DNA from: Candidatus Poribacteria bacterium
GTDB taxonomy: Bacteria; Poribacteria; WGA-4E; WGA-3G
NCBI GenBank assembly: GCA_022824265.1
Contig: JAJEAG010000013.1
Span: 33,928 to 97,927, forward strand
DNA: 64,000 nt
Direction of reading: 5' to 3'
Position numbers and translations under genes: made by a program. The notes beneath the pieces were generated by a model. The model did no database searches, was not told where the DNA came from, and was given only the letters and a program-made list of their open reading frames with translations. Positions 44,316 through 52,911 of this stretch are shown piece by piece (position 1 is the first letter of the stretch; every line of letters starts with the position of its first letter).

Positions 44316-44990
44316 CTACTCAGTTTCAGAACCATTATCTTTAAATACACCGATATGAAGTAGTGCAGCAAGTACTCCACCAACACACGGACCAACAATA
44401 TAGAGCCATAAATCAGAGTAATTCCCCGATGCGACTGCAGGTCCTAACGTCCGTGCTGGGTTGAGAGACGCACGGGTCAATGGTCCACCCATTAGAATTA
44501 AAAATATTAGAGTTAATCCAATTGCTAATCCCGCAAAGTTCCCTGCTTTCCCACTGACTGCAGTATTGAAAATTATATTGACAAGGAAAAATGTAAGTAT
44601 AATTTCAACAAACATACCCATTATTGGTGTAACTGTAAAAGCACCACCCGTTTCCACGGTTGTTAAAACCGTCACACCAAGATCAGTTTCCATCGGTAGG
44701 ATAACTTTGAGTAGAAACGCACCCGCAATTCCTCCAGCAAACTGAACAATCCAATAGCCAATGGCAGCAGTCAATTGAATTTCTCCAGCAACCAAAAGTC
44801 CAAGTGTTACAGCAGGATTGATATGCGAACCGGAAATATGTCCATAAGCATAAATAAAACCAATCACTACAAAGCCGTGGGCAAGTGCAACCTCTAAAAG
44901 ACCACCAACATTTATTGCCAACGCACCTGCACCAATAAAAATAAGGGCAAATGTACCGATAAACTCCGCAACCAAATTCCTTACATTCAT
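44316..44990 (-). CDS. Aquaporin/MIP family channel
   Basis: A 224-aa inner-membrane channel for water or small neutral solutes. Both half-helix motifs are present: HINPAVTLG after the second helix and SLNPARTLGPA after the fifth, with six transmembrane helices. The length matches AqpZ-type bacterial aquaporins. I chose the ATG at 44988-44990 (MNVRNLVAEF), which is where family members begin; an in-frame TTG at 45038 would add 16 residues. The selectivity (water versus glycerol) was not decided. It converges on the small heat-shock genes. Confidence 0.92.
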   Translation of the reverse strand: MNVRNLVAEFIGTFALIFIGAGALAINVGGLLEVALAHGFVVIGFIYAYGHISGSHINPAVTLGLLVAGEIQLTAAIGYWIVQFAGGIAGAFLLKVILPMETDLGVTVLTTVETGGAFTVTPIMGMFVEIILTFFLVNIIFNTAVSGKAGNFAGLAIGLTLIFLILMGGPLTRASLNPARTLGPAVASGNYSDLWLYIVGPCVGGVLAALLHIGVFKDNGSETE

Positions 44991-45182
44991 ATTGTCTATT
45001 ATCAACTCACTGAACCTATCCTTTATGAAACCTGACAATTAGTGAAATCCAAAATATGTTCACACCCCTCGGTAGGTGTAGTTTCCCAAAGTGTCCAAGT
45101 AATTACAAATTTTGCTATAAAGTTGAATATCACGTTAATATTATAGAAGATAATTGTGTGAACAGTTTGGCAAAGTTATAAT

Positions 45183-46541
45183 TTAAATTTGCCATCGACT
45201 TTGAAATTGTTGAACCATTGCATCTGGACCACCGTGTTGACCCAAAAACTCCAAAAATGCTTGGTAAAGTCTACTTGCTTCATCAGTATCTGTCTCGAAC
45301 CGATTCTTCATCTGGTCTGGATCGGATGGCAGATGAAACAAACTTTTTGGAGCACCTTGATTTTCTAATAGTAATGACCAAGTGCCATCCGTAACACTCC
45401 CGTGAGGACTACCTCCGTCAGGACTCCACCCACCACCCCACGCGCCGTGTGTAATAGCATAACCTCTTCCTTTATCTGTATCACCCATGATTATCGGTAA
45501 TAAACTATGACCTTCAACCTGATTTCCGCGCTCTGCACCAAAATAGTCAACAACAGTTGCTGGTAAATCAATAATACTTGCGAGTGCATCAGTCTGACGC
45601 GGTGTTGCATCAGGATGATATATAAGGAGTGGTATATGCACTACTTCCTCATACATACTGAGATTTTTTGCGATTAGTCCGTGTTCACCCAACAGGAAAC
45701 CGTGGTCAGCCATGAAGATAATCATTGTACTATCCATCAACCCCATATAGTCAATCTTGTTCAACAAATGTCCAATCCAATTATCCACAAGACTCGCTTC
45801 AGCACGATATAATGCATTGAGTCTTTGTGTTGTGCGTTCATCCATTTTGTTTGGACCGTATGTCGGGTATATTGGTTCAGGACCATCGTAATCCTCAGAA
45901 TCAAATCGTCTAATATACCAGTCCGGTACATCCCACGGTTCGTGTGGGTCAAAGGTATCTACCATAAGATAGAAGTTTTCGTGTTTATAATTCCGTTCCA
46001 ACCAGTCGCAGGCAGTTTGCATAGTTTGTGCTACGAAGGTATCCCCCTCATTCCTTCTGAAGTCTGCATTTCTGAGATGGTTAGCGAGTCCCGGTGGCAA
46101 CTTGTTTGGATGAGGTCGCGTGTGTTCACGATACCGTGATGTTATATCAGAATCATAGTCATAAGGCTGCGTTTCTAATATATCAGTTTCCTGTCCACGA
46201 ATCCATTTCCAACCTGTAAAACCTCTGTTATACAGAAATCCGTTGTTGAGATGGTGAGGTGTATCAGCAATCATCATGCTAATAACACCGGCTTTTGTTA
46301 GTGCATTTGCAATGACAGGCACGTTTCCTTTTAGCGGTTCCCAACCCCGACGACATATACCTACCTCACCTGTCACCAGATCACCGCGAATAGGCACTGT
46401 AGGAAAACTACAGACATAGGCTTTGTTAAAAACAACGCATTTCTCAGCGAAAGCATTAAGGGAGGGACTATAACCTTTTCCCCCAAAGATTTCTAAATTA
46501 TCTCGTCTGAATGTATCTGATATAATGTGAATGATGTTCAT
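45183..46541 (-). CDS. Sulfatase-family hydrolase with Thr in the nucleophile position
   Basis: A 452-aa protein of the arylsulfatase fold. N-terminal metal-binding ISDTFRRDN, the NDSL-like and mid segments (YLMVDTFDPHEPWDVP) and FMADHGFLLGEHG all fit the family. In the usual C/S-x-P-x-R motif, however, the residue that is converted to formylglycine is Thr48 (T-V-P-I-R at 48-52, codon ACA), so sulfatase maturation is not expected. A phosphodiesterase- or phosphonate-hydrolase-like activity is possible. No signal peptide is seen. The start at 46541 follows AAGAGG. Its role in glycan or lipid turnover is unknown. Confidence 0.85.
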   Translation of the reverse strand: MNIIHIISDTFRRDNLEIFGGKGYSPSLNAFAEKCVVFNKAYVCSFPTVPIRGDLVTGEVGICRRGWEPLKGNVPVIANALTKAGVISMMIADTPHHLNNGFLYNRGFTGWKWIRGQETDILETQPYDYDSDITSRYREHTRPHPNKLPPGLANHLRNADFRRNEGDTFVAQTMQTACDWLERNYKHENFYLMVDTFDPHEPWDVPDWYIRRFDSEDYDGPEPIYPTYGPNKMDERTTQRLNALYRAEASLVDNWIGHLLNKIDYMGLMDSTMIIFMADHGFLLGEHGLIAKNLSMYEEVVHIPLLIYHPDATPRQTDALASIIDLPATVVDYFGAERGNQVEGHSLLPIIMGDTDKGRGYAITHGAWGGGWSPDGGSPHGSVTDGTWSLLLENQGAPKSLFHLPSDPDQMKNRFETDTDEASRLYQAFLEFLGQHGGPDAMVQQFQSRWQI

Positions 46542-46781
46542 ACAATTCCTCTTCATTGTGTATAAATGACATAGAATTTGAGCTACTATGATGAAATATA
46601 AAATTAATTATGGTGGACTTTAGAATTAATGTGACACTTAGAGATATAAGAGGAAACTCCGATTCCCGGCTATCCGTGAGTATCATTGCGATTCGGAGAT
46701 CACTCCTACAGAAGATAAGTCCCTTTATCTACAAAGTTGACCATATATAGTATTTTCTGTTGGGTTTCTTCCTCAACCCAA

Positions 46782-46957
46782 CCATAAGCGTCAATTTAGT
46801 GTGTGACCTTAGTGCATCTGATACACCTTTCGCCCCGCTGGGGCTTTAGGACTATATGTGAGCATGTGGGCGAGGAAACCTCGCCCCTACGAAATGTCCG
46901 AGGTGCAATGAATTGTGAGACTACAAACGCATCTCTTCCTTAAATTGACGCTTATGG
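46782..46957. repeat. 176-bp element with 17-bp perfect inverted ends
   Basis: CCATAAGCGTCAATTTA at 46782-46798 and its exact complement at 46941-46957 enclose a 142-bp centre with a GCCCCGCTGGGGC hairpin near 46832 and a segment (46868-46886) complementary to the GTAGGGGC-type repeat inside the element at 22260. The end sequence recurs alone at 63799-63815. GTTGGGTTGA-type repeats flank it on both sides. It is a non-coding mobile or structural repeat. Confidence 0.7.
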
Positions 46958-47377
46958 GCTTCTCCCTCAACCCAACCTACAGTGGTAATTGGATTTAATT
47001 ATCGAACCCACGTTATTTAGTTTTCGGTATTTCTAATACATTTTCTTACCTGCGTAACAGCATAAAACATACTTTTAGTTGTTTTTAGTTGTTTTTTTTG
47101 CCGTTTTTTCGGTTTTTGTGTTTGGGTACATTGTTATTGCATTGCAGAAGTTTTGTGTGATTTATTTGAGGATTTCGTTTTTGGATTTGGTTGATAGTCA
47201 TCGGTGTTCCTCTATTTTGTCCGTTGTGTATTGGATGTTGGGTTATATTATACTTGATGGTCGTTTGATTTTGTAGTGTTATTGCGTTTGATAACAATAT
47301 ATATCCAATATATTTGATGTCCTTTTCAATTTTCAGTGTTCAGAGAATAAGATTATAGCGTATTATCACCAACGTTT

Positions 47378-47419
47378 CGGGCAGGAAGCCCAAGTTTTTA
47401 TGCTTGGGAGGAATGCCCG
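47378..47419 (+). repeat. Nested hairpin resembling an IS200/IS605 end
   Basis: The outer stem is CGGGCA (47378-47383) with TGCCCG (47414-47419); the inner stem is CCCAAG with CTTGGG around TTTTTATG. Between the stems lie GGAAG and AGGAA. Foldback structures of this kind mark the ends of IS200/IS605 elements, which is only a resemblance here. Confidence 0.3.
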
Positions 47420-47510
47420 CTCCTATATTTCCCTTGAAAAAATATGTCAAATTTGATAGACTACTTATAGTATATGGTTGACCTGTTCATGACGCACTCG
47501 GTATAAATAG

Positions 47511-47744
47511 TGTGTTCCATCTTCGCCTGACTGGTGCGAAGTTCAAATAACTCGCAGTTTCAAACACCTCCCAAAAGGGACCCGCAGAGTGGGAAGTAAA
47601 CTCGTTGCTCTCAAAACACTGTATGCTAAAAGTAAATCCAACACCAAAATAAAGACCACGCCTGCTACAGGCGTTCGTGGAGGGCGATGCGTTGGTGTCC
47701 CCGATGAAGCGAGAAACAAAAACGAAGCACGAGGCACGGATTAA
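47511..47744 (+). pseudogene. Possible TnpB-like transposon tail relic
   Basis: A frame running from 47511 to the stop at 47742-47744 ends with PATGVRGGRCVGVPDEARNKNEARGTD, which recalls the Gly/Arg-rich and DEA-containing ends of IS200/IS605-type TnpB proteins. The patch is richer in GC than its neighbours. There is no start, no RuvC motif and no zinc finger, so at most a 3' fragment survives. The match is a recollection of family pattern, not a verified alignment. Confidence 0.25.
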
Positions 47745-49159
47745 ACAATCCCAATGCCTTTAGGCTTGGGTAGTTGAATTTCATGTATTATATTTCTTTC
47801 TCGGTCTGCGATTTGAACGATAGCAGGCAATAACCCAAAAATACACCAGAACGGTACTCCAATTGCATCACCATTCAAAAGATTATTGACGACGAAATGA
47901 ACCATTAACGAGATTTCAGCTGCCATAATACCGATGATAATGGATCGGAAAAAACCATCTTCAATTCTTTTGAGTGCATGGAAACCGTATCGTAGAAATG
48001 CAAAATTGAGCCATATCCACACTCCTAATCCAACTATTCCAAGTTCTGCCATTACCTGTAGATATTCGCTATGTGCGCCTAACTGATATTGTGCGACATA
48101 ACTACCGACAAGTGCGACATCCTCTTCATACAGCATCGCAAAAGCACCATACCCCTTGCCCAAAATAGGATTATCAAGGAACATTGTAATGGCTTGTCCC
48201 CAACGGAGCAGTCGTGCCCTGTTGGATGCATAGTTAAGATCTATAGATGTTGATACACGTTCCACAACTGAAGTATAAACACCCGGTAAACTTAAACAAA
48301 TCAACAATACGAGACAGGTTGCACCGATAAACAACACCTTTTTTTGTGTTACCCCTCTACCTAATTGTACTAACATGAATCCTACAGCGACAATAACTGA
48401 GACCCAAACACCGCGTGAGAAACACATAATTAGACCCAAACCGAAACAGACAAACAAACCTATCCATAAGACCCGGTCATAACGTTGATTGTCAAATAGT
48501 AGACGACTTAAGCAAATTAAGAAGAAGATTGCTGTAAACGATCCATAAACCGAGTAATTTGTGAATGGAGAACTCCGATATGCACTTGTCCACTGCCACT
48601 GATCTATATGAAAAATCAATACGACAACTGTCCATATAACTGCTATTGCAGCACTTGGAAAAGCAGATATAAATAGTCGTTTCAAACTTTGACGATTCTG
48701 TATCAGATCATATACTACTAAACTAAACATCGTGTAAGTAGCATATCGTAAAGCACCTTTCAACGTGCCAAATAGATCCGGTGTATTGATTGCAGACAGG
48801 AACGTAATGAGAATAAAACAAATGAGGGGTAGTAAGAATGGAAATGACGGTTTATCTCCCTGTTTTCCAAGCGCGTAATCAACTATCTTCTTCAACCAAT
48901 ACACAACAGTCAGCATACCTAACAAAGGTTCTGTCGGGGTTTGTATTTCAAGGAGTTGAGGGATAATATACCGAAAAGAAAATGGTAAACAGATTAACAG
49001 GATATAGAGTGCCAACTCCGTTCCAATACATACGAAGGCACCAGTAGCAGCCAGTAGACATAAAACAGCAAGTGGAGTTTCTGAATATTGCCCGAGGATT
49101 ACCCCAAACACTATGCAAACGATAAATGGTAAGATAAAGTTTGCTTGTTTCAAGGACAT
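47741..49159 (-). CDS. O-antigen ligase/polymerase-like membrane protein
   Basis: A 472-aa protein with about 11 or 12 hydrophobic helices and one large periplasmic loop (about residues 285-355). The loop contains RARLLRWGQAITMFLDNPILGKGYG and is followed by AHSEYLQVMAELGIVGLGVW, which is the Wzy_C signature of O-antigen ligases and polymerases (WaaL, Wzy, and related). These transfer or polymerise lipid-linked glycans on the periplasmic side. It could serve the LPS made with the products of the heptose operon earlier in the window, though the genes are far apart. Exact activity is open. Confidence 0.85.
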   Translation of the reverse strand: MSLKQANFILPFIVCIVFGVILGQYSETPLAVLCLLAATGAFVCIGTELALYILLICLPFSFRYIIPQLLEIQTPTEPLLGMLTVVYWLKKIVDYALGKQGDKPSFPFLLPLICFILITFLSAINTPDLFGTLKGALRYATYTMFSLVVYDLIQNRQSLKRLFISAFPSAAIAVIWTVVVLIFHIDQWQWTSAYRSSPFTNYSVYGSFTAIFFLICLSRLLFDNQRYDRVLWIGLFVCFGLGLIMCFSRGVWVSVIVAVGFMLVQLGRGVTQKKVLFIGATCLVLLICLSLPGVYTSVVERVSTSIDLNYASNRARLLRWGQAITMFLDNPILGKGYGAFAMLYEEDVALVGSYVAQYQLGAHSEYLQVMAELGIVGLGVWIWLNFAFLRYGFHALKRIEDGFFRSIIIGIMAAEISLMVHFVVNNLLNGDAIGVPFWCIFGLLPAIVQIADRERNIIHEIQLPKPKGIGIV

Positions 49160-49171
49160 GTATTCATTTGA

Positions 49172-49888
49172 TCAAAACTGTGTTTTGACTCCAAGTCCAA
49201 TCGCAGTTCCATCCAAAGTTATATTCAGTGGGAGAGTTCCTGTGGTTTCTATAGTTTTCAGGATTCGTTTGAATTCTATCGTGATAGTTGCGTTATTCCC
49301 TATAGATGCGTGGGTATCAGGATTAGGTTTCCATTGAAATAATTCTATACCTGTAAATACATATCCAGTTGTGCTTGAACCGCTATTGGAAATCCCAAAG
49401 CCTTGTTGTTCAAGCAAGTCTACCATATTACCACTAAAATTTGCCCTTAATATACCAATTCCTGCGCCGAAATAGATCGGAAGATATTGATATAGAAAGA
49501 CAGGACGATAGATTAACTGATATGAAATTGGCACAAGGGTGGCAGTGATAGTTAGAGGATTTTGTCCTGGTGATTGAAGTCCAGTACTCCAATACCCAAT
49601 TTCCAACCGAGAATCAAGTTCTGGTATATGTTGTAGAACAAGTGATAGTGTTGGCATCATTGCTGCAGGTGGATTGGATATTCCAATATTCTGAAGAACA
49701 TTGTTCAAATCACCTAATCCCGGTTTATAGGAATAGATCGCTAACTGTAGTGACGATGTTTGGATGTGTTGTTCCCATATATTGTGGACGAATGGTGACG
49801 AATCTGTTTCCTGAACATCAGAGGGATGTGCATGTGAAATACCTGATATCGTGCATAAAATGAACAGTATTACTAACAGATAACGCAT
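49172..49888 (-). CDS. Exported protein, putative outer-membrane barrel
   Basis: A 238-aa protein with a signal peptide (MRYLLVILFILCTISGISHA, residues 1-20). The rest shows alternating hydrophobic strands with aromatic residues (SLQLAIYSYKPGLGD, LIYRPVFLYQYLPIYFGAGIGI, FTGIELFQW) and ends in VKTQF; a terminal Phe is common in outer-membrane barrels. No family was recognised. It is followed downstream (12 bp) by the O-antigen ligase gene on the same strand and could be expressed with it. Confidence 0.65.
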   Translation of the reverse strand: MRYLLVILFILCTISGISHAHPSDVQETDSSPFVHNIWEQHIQTSSLQLAIYSYKPGLGDLNNVLQNIGISNPPAAMMPTLSLVLQHIPELDSRLEIGYWSTGLQSPGQNPLTITATLVPISYQLIYRPVFLYQYLPIYFGAGIGILRANFSGNMVDLLEQQGFGISNSGSSTTGYVFTGIELFQWKPNPDTHASIGNNATITIEFKRILKTIETTGTLPLNITLDGTAIGLGVKTQF

Positions 49889-49967
49889 AATTCAATCATT
49901 TTCTTAGATTTTATTCGTTCATTTCAACTTAATCAGGTAGTTCACGAAATATGATGCAATGAGTGGT

Positions 49968-50002
49968 AAAAAATTAGGATGTCCCAAATTAGGACATCCT
50001 AA
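49968..50002 (-). terminator. Rho-independent terminator after the OmpA-family gene
   Basis: On the minus strand, an 11-bp perfect stem (49992-50002 with 49974-49984) with a 7-nt loop is followed by six T residues (plus-strand A at 49968-49973). Confidence 0.88.
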
Positions 50003-50047
50003 CAACACTGGACGGAAATTCGTGGGGACAATCACGTAGATCAAAGT

Positions 50048-50923
50048 TTACATCATGGAACCGGATGGGTTCAAAATAACTTCTACCCGACGGTTCATTG
50101 CTCTTCCAGCAGTTGTGTTCTGCGACGCAACTGGGTCAGTATGTGCTTTGCCAACTGCTTTGATTCTTGCAGCGTCAACGCCTTTACTTGTGAGATATTT
50201 AACTACAGAATTTGCGCGTGCTTGTGATAGATCCCAATTACTACGGAATCCACCCCGTAAAACAGGTGTTCCATCTGCATGTCCTTCAACAAGAATCTCT
50301 GCATCTGGATTTTCCATAATCTGACCGATGATTCCATCAAGCATCTCTTTCCCTTTACTTGATAGACCTGTTTGCCCACTGCCAAATGAAACTGTAACCA
50401 ATAACGATGGTTTCGATGCTGCCTCCGCTTTTAGCTCGGTGATGTCCTCTAAGATAGAAGCAATTTGTGCCATGGCTTTCTTCAAATCCATCCCTTGTGT
50501 ATTCAAGCTTTTGGCAAGATCCATTACCTCTTTTTTGATCTTAGCATCTTCGGCTTTGGCAAAATCATTAGATTCTTTTCCCTGCTTATCAATAACTTTT
50601 GACAAGTCAGCACGAAGTTTCGCGTTTTCTTCTTTAGTGTTTTGATTCGCAGCAGCGATTGTGTCAGCATCTCCTTGCTGTGATGCGGCAATTGCCTCAT
50701 CCTTCGCTTTAGAGATAGCCTCCATTGTATCCTTATTATTCTGATCAACCTTTGCATCCAGTGTTGAAATCTGATTCTTTATTTCTGTAGTGGATTGGTC
50801 AATATGTGCAACGTGTTCATTTTTCCACATATTAAACTCTTCTTGGCTTAACTTACCACAACCAATGACGGCAATGCTAACGACCAAAAAAGCAGCGACA
50901 ATAAGTGTTCCTCTGGTTTTCAT
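50048..50923 (-). CDS. OmpA-family lipoprotein with coiled-coil segment
   Basis: A 291-aa protein. The start at 50923 is chosen because GGAGG lies just upstream and the next residues form a lipoprotein signal with Cys22 in the lipobox AVIGC. Residues about 30-175 are rich in Ala, Lys, Asp and Gln and predicted to form a coiled coil, suggesting a long stalk. Residues about 180-285 are an OmpA-like peptidoglycan-binding domain (VEGHADGTPV, LSQARANSVVKYL, NRRVEVIL). It probably anchors the outer membrane to the cell wall like Pal. A strong terminator follows. Confidence 0.9.
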   Translation of the reverse strand: MKTRGTLIVAAFLVVSIAVIGCGKLSQEEFNMWKNEHVAHIDQSTTEIKNQISTLDAKVDQNNKDTMEAISKAKDEAIAASQQGDADTIAAANQNTKEENAKLRADLSKVIDKQGKESNDFAKAEDAKIKKEVMDLAKSLNTQGMDLKKAMAQIASILEDITELKAEAASKPSLLVTVSFGSGQTGLSSKGKEMLDGIIGQIMENPDAEILVEGHADGTPVLRGGFRSNWDLSQARANSVVKYLTSKGVDAARIKAVGKAHTDPVASQNTTAGRAMNRRVEVILNPSGSMM

Positions 50924-51068
50924 GGAATTCCTCCAAAAAATTGATGCGTAAACTGAGTAATATATTGATTTCACATTGTATGTGTCTTAATAGTTTAACA
51001 CAATTCGGATTATAATTCAAAAAAATTTGTTGTATAGATCTTTTTCTGAAGTTTTGAGGTGATAAAAC

Positions 51069-51097
51069 TTGAAAATTCAAGTAAAGTGCTATAAAAT
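51069..51097 (+). promoter_or_regulatory. Predicted promoter of the M48 protease gene, leaderless
   Basis: TTGAAA at 51069-51074 and TAAAAT at 51092-51097, spaced by 17 bp; the predicted start is 51104, the A of the ATG. No ribosome-binding site is present. Confidence 0.5.
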
Positions 51098-51103
51098 ATC
51101 TGA

Positions 51104-52474
51104 ATGGGACAATTGAGTATTATTCTAATTGTTGGTTTCCTCTGTCTATTCGCTTATGAACCCCCAGAAGACATCGGTCCAATATATACAACACAAACGG
51201 CTTTTTTCTATCTGATACTTACAATTGCTCCAATATTACTTGCTTACATTGTAACAACCGTTATACCACGCCTCCTTAAATCATATCAATCACTTACAGC
51301 GAGTGTATTCTCAAACTTCAGACATTTCCGTTTGGTGTTTGAGGTATTATGTTTAGGTACATTCTTATTTGGTCTATACCAGTTAGACTTACCGGTATTC
51401 ATAAATTATCTGTTTTCCTTCTTCCCATTTGTGGAATTGAGACAAAGCTTTGGTATATTACCGCTTATCATCAGTCTAATCGGTGTTCGATTGGTATTCC
51501 ACAATTCAAATCGGGCAAGTGAAGTACGATATACGGAATTGCTGTCATTTCATCTAAAGTTCCTACTCCTACCGCTTGCACCACTGATAATCTATCTGTC
51601 TATGTTGGATATACTTGTAAGGCTACCTGAAGATATTCAGTTATTTCTGGTAAAACATCCTTATTTATTGATTGGTTTACTATTACCAGTGCTGGCAGGG
51701 GCATACATCTTCGCACCGTTATTGATGCAGTTTATGTGGAAGACTGTTCCTCTATCTGATGACATATTGAAGGAAAAATTGGAAAATTTGACAATTAAAA
51801 GTAAGTTGAAATATCGTGGTATAAGTGTTTGGCAAACAGGTTCATTATTAATTGCTAATGCTGCAGTGGCAGGAACACTTAAATGGAATAGGAGAATCTT
51901 TTTGACCGATACACTTCTAAACTATTTTACCTACGATCAAATTGAGACAATTGTGGCACATGAACTTGGACACATTCGCTATAAACATATTCCTACATAT
52001 ATTCTTTTTTCGTGTCTTTATTTATTCAGTTATCCTTTATTTATTATCTTTGTTGAAAATCCAATCCTACAATTACTACCTGTGAATGTAGTAGAAAAAT
52101 ATCCGTTAATATCCTCTGTGGGTTCAATGCTATTTTTTCTATTGTATTTTATATTCGGTTTTCGCTATGTGTCGCGACGTTTTGAACACCAAGCTGACCT
52201 ATATGCTGTTACATTGACTAACAAACCAGATGCATTTATCGCAGCATTAGAAAGACTGGCACTTTTCAACAGTATTCCAATGTCTGTTCGTCGTATTTTT
52301 GAGTTATTTAATACCCATCCTTCAATACATCGGCGTGTTGAATTTATCTATAGATTTATAAAAGGTGAAACCAAGATTACTCGGTATCAAAACTATCTGA
52401 TTGAAGTAAAGGTATTATTTATACTATTACCAATATTCTGTGTTGTTGTGCTGTTATTGTTCTTCTTGATTTGA
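51104..52474 (+). CDS. M48-family membrane metalloprotease
   Basis: A 456-aa integral-membrane zinc protease of the Ste24/HtpX superfamily. The zinc-binding motif is VAHELGH with H286, E287 and H290, and the third ligand is in FEHQADLY. Hydrophobic helices are at about 3-18, 35-55, 80-100, 118-135, 150-175, 185-210 and in the C-terminal region. Such enzymes degrade membrane or misfolded proteins. Its end overlaps the end of the convergent zapA gene by 21 bp. A leaderless start is likely. Confidence 0.88.
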   Translation: MGQLSIILIVGFLCLFAYEPPEDIGPIYTTQTAFFYLILTIAPILLAYIVTTVIPRLLKSYQSLTASVFSNFRHFRLVFEVLCLGTFLFGLYQLDLPVFINYLFSFFPFVELRQSFGILPLIISLIGVRLVFHNSNRASEVRYTELLSFHLKFLLLPLAPLIIYLSMLDILVRLPEDIQLFLVKHPYLLIGLLLPVLAGAYIFAPLLMQFMWKTVPLSDDILKEKLENLTIKSKLKYRGISVWQTGSLLIANAAVAGTLKWNRRIFLTDTLLNYFTYDQIETIVAHELGHIRYKHIPTYILFSCLYLFSYPLFIIFVENPILQLLPVNVVEKYPLISSVGSMLFFLLYFIFGFRYVSRRFEHQADLYAVTLTNKPDAFIAALERLALFNSIPMSVRRIFELFNTHPSIHRRVEFIYRFIKGETKITRYQNYLIEVKVLFILLPIFCVVVLLLFFLI

Positions 52475-52816
52475 TAGCGTTCCACTCGGTTCAAGCACAA
52501 ATTTCAATTTGTCAATAGCACGGTTGATCGGCAATTCATAAAACTTCTGTAGTTCACGCAACTCATTTGCAATGTCAAATGCTACAAGAATCGGAATCCG
52601 TGTTTCATCAAAACCTTTTTGTGTATAACTTTCAATCCGGCTTTTAACATAGGCAATAAGGACTTCAATATCCTCGGCACTTAACTCATCAGAGGGTCTG
52701 ATAGAGTAAGGAATACCCAAGATAACGAATCGAATCGCTTGTCCTTCCTGAGTAGATTCGCCTTTCTGCTCAGTATTCTCTTCTTCCTGTATATCTTCTT
52801 TCTGTTCTTCTTGCAT
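52454..52816 (-). CDS. zapA: Cell-division protein ZapA-like
   Basis: A 120-aa protein. The first 30 residues are Glu-rich and disordered; a ZapA domain follows with RFVILGIPYSIRP, the EDIEVLIAYVKSRIESY helix and a long terminal helix (ANELRELQKFYELPINRA). ZapA stabilises the FtsZ ring. The acidic N-terminus is longer than in the classical proteins. I took the ATG at 52816 because AAAGGA precedes it. It is the last gene of a minus-strand run beginning at DUF368, and overlaps the convergent M48 gene. Confidence 0.75.
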   Translation of the reverse strand: MQEEQKEDIQEEENTEQKGESTQEGQAIRFVILGIPYSIRPSDELSAEDIEVLIAYVKSRIESYTQKGFDETRIPILVAFDIANELRELQKFYELPINRAIDKLKFVLEPSGTLSNQEEQ

Positions 52817-52911
52817 ATCTGTTCCTTTCAATGATATTCTCCAATATATCTTGATGTGTACGGGTTACATTTCATGACATACGAACGAACCCAGTCTATA
52901 TTGTATCTTCC

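Larger units (their letters stand above)
46542..47740. other. Repeat-rich gap, about 1.2 kb, no supported gene
   Basis: The gap holds a 176-bp inverted-repeat element (46782-46957), GTTGGGTTGA-type repeats, a strand-asymmetric GT-rich tract (47079-47290), a nested hairpin (47378-47419) and a GC-richer patch near 47520-47744 that could be a transposon relic. These are treated separately. Confidence 0.5.

Noticed and set aside
47079..47276. Hydrophobic 65-codon plus-strand frame in the GT-rich tract
   Set aside because: Hydrophobicity follows from the T-rich codons; no start signal and no family.
47543..47737. 64-codon minus-strand frame
   Set aside because: It is opposite the possible TnpB-tail frame and has no domain; more likely a shadow of that relic.
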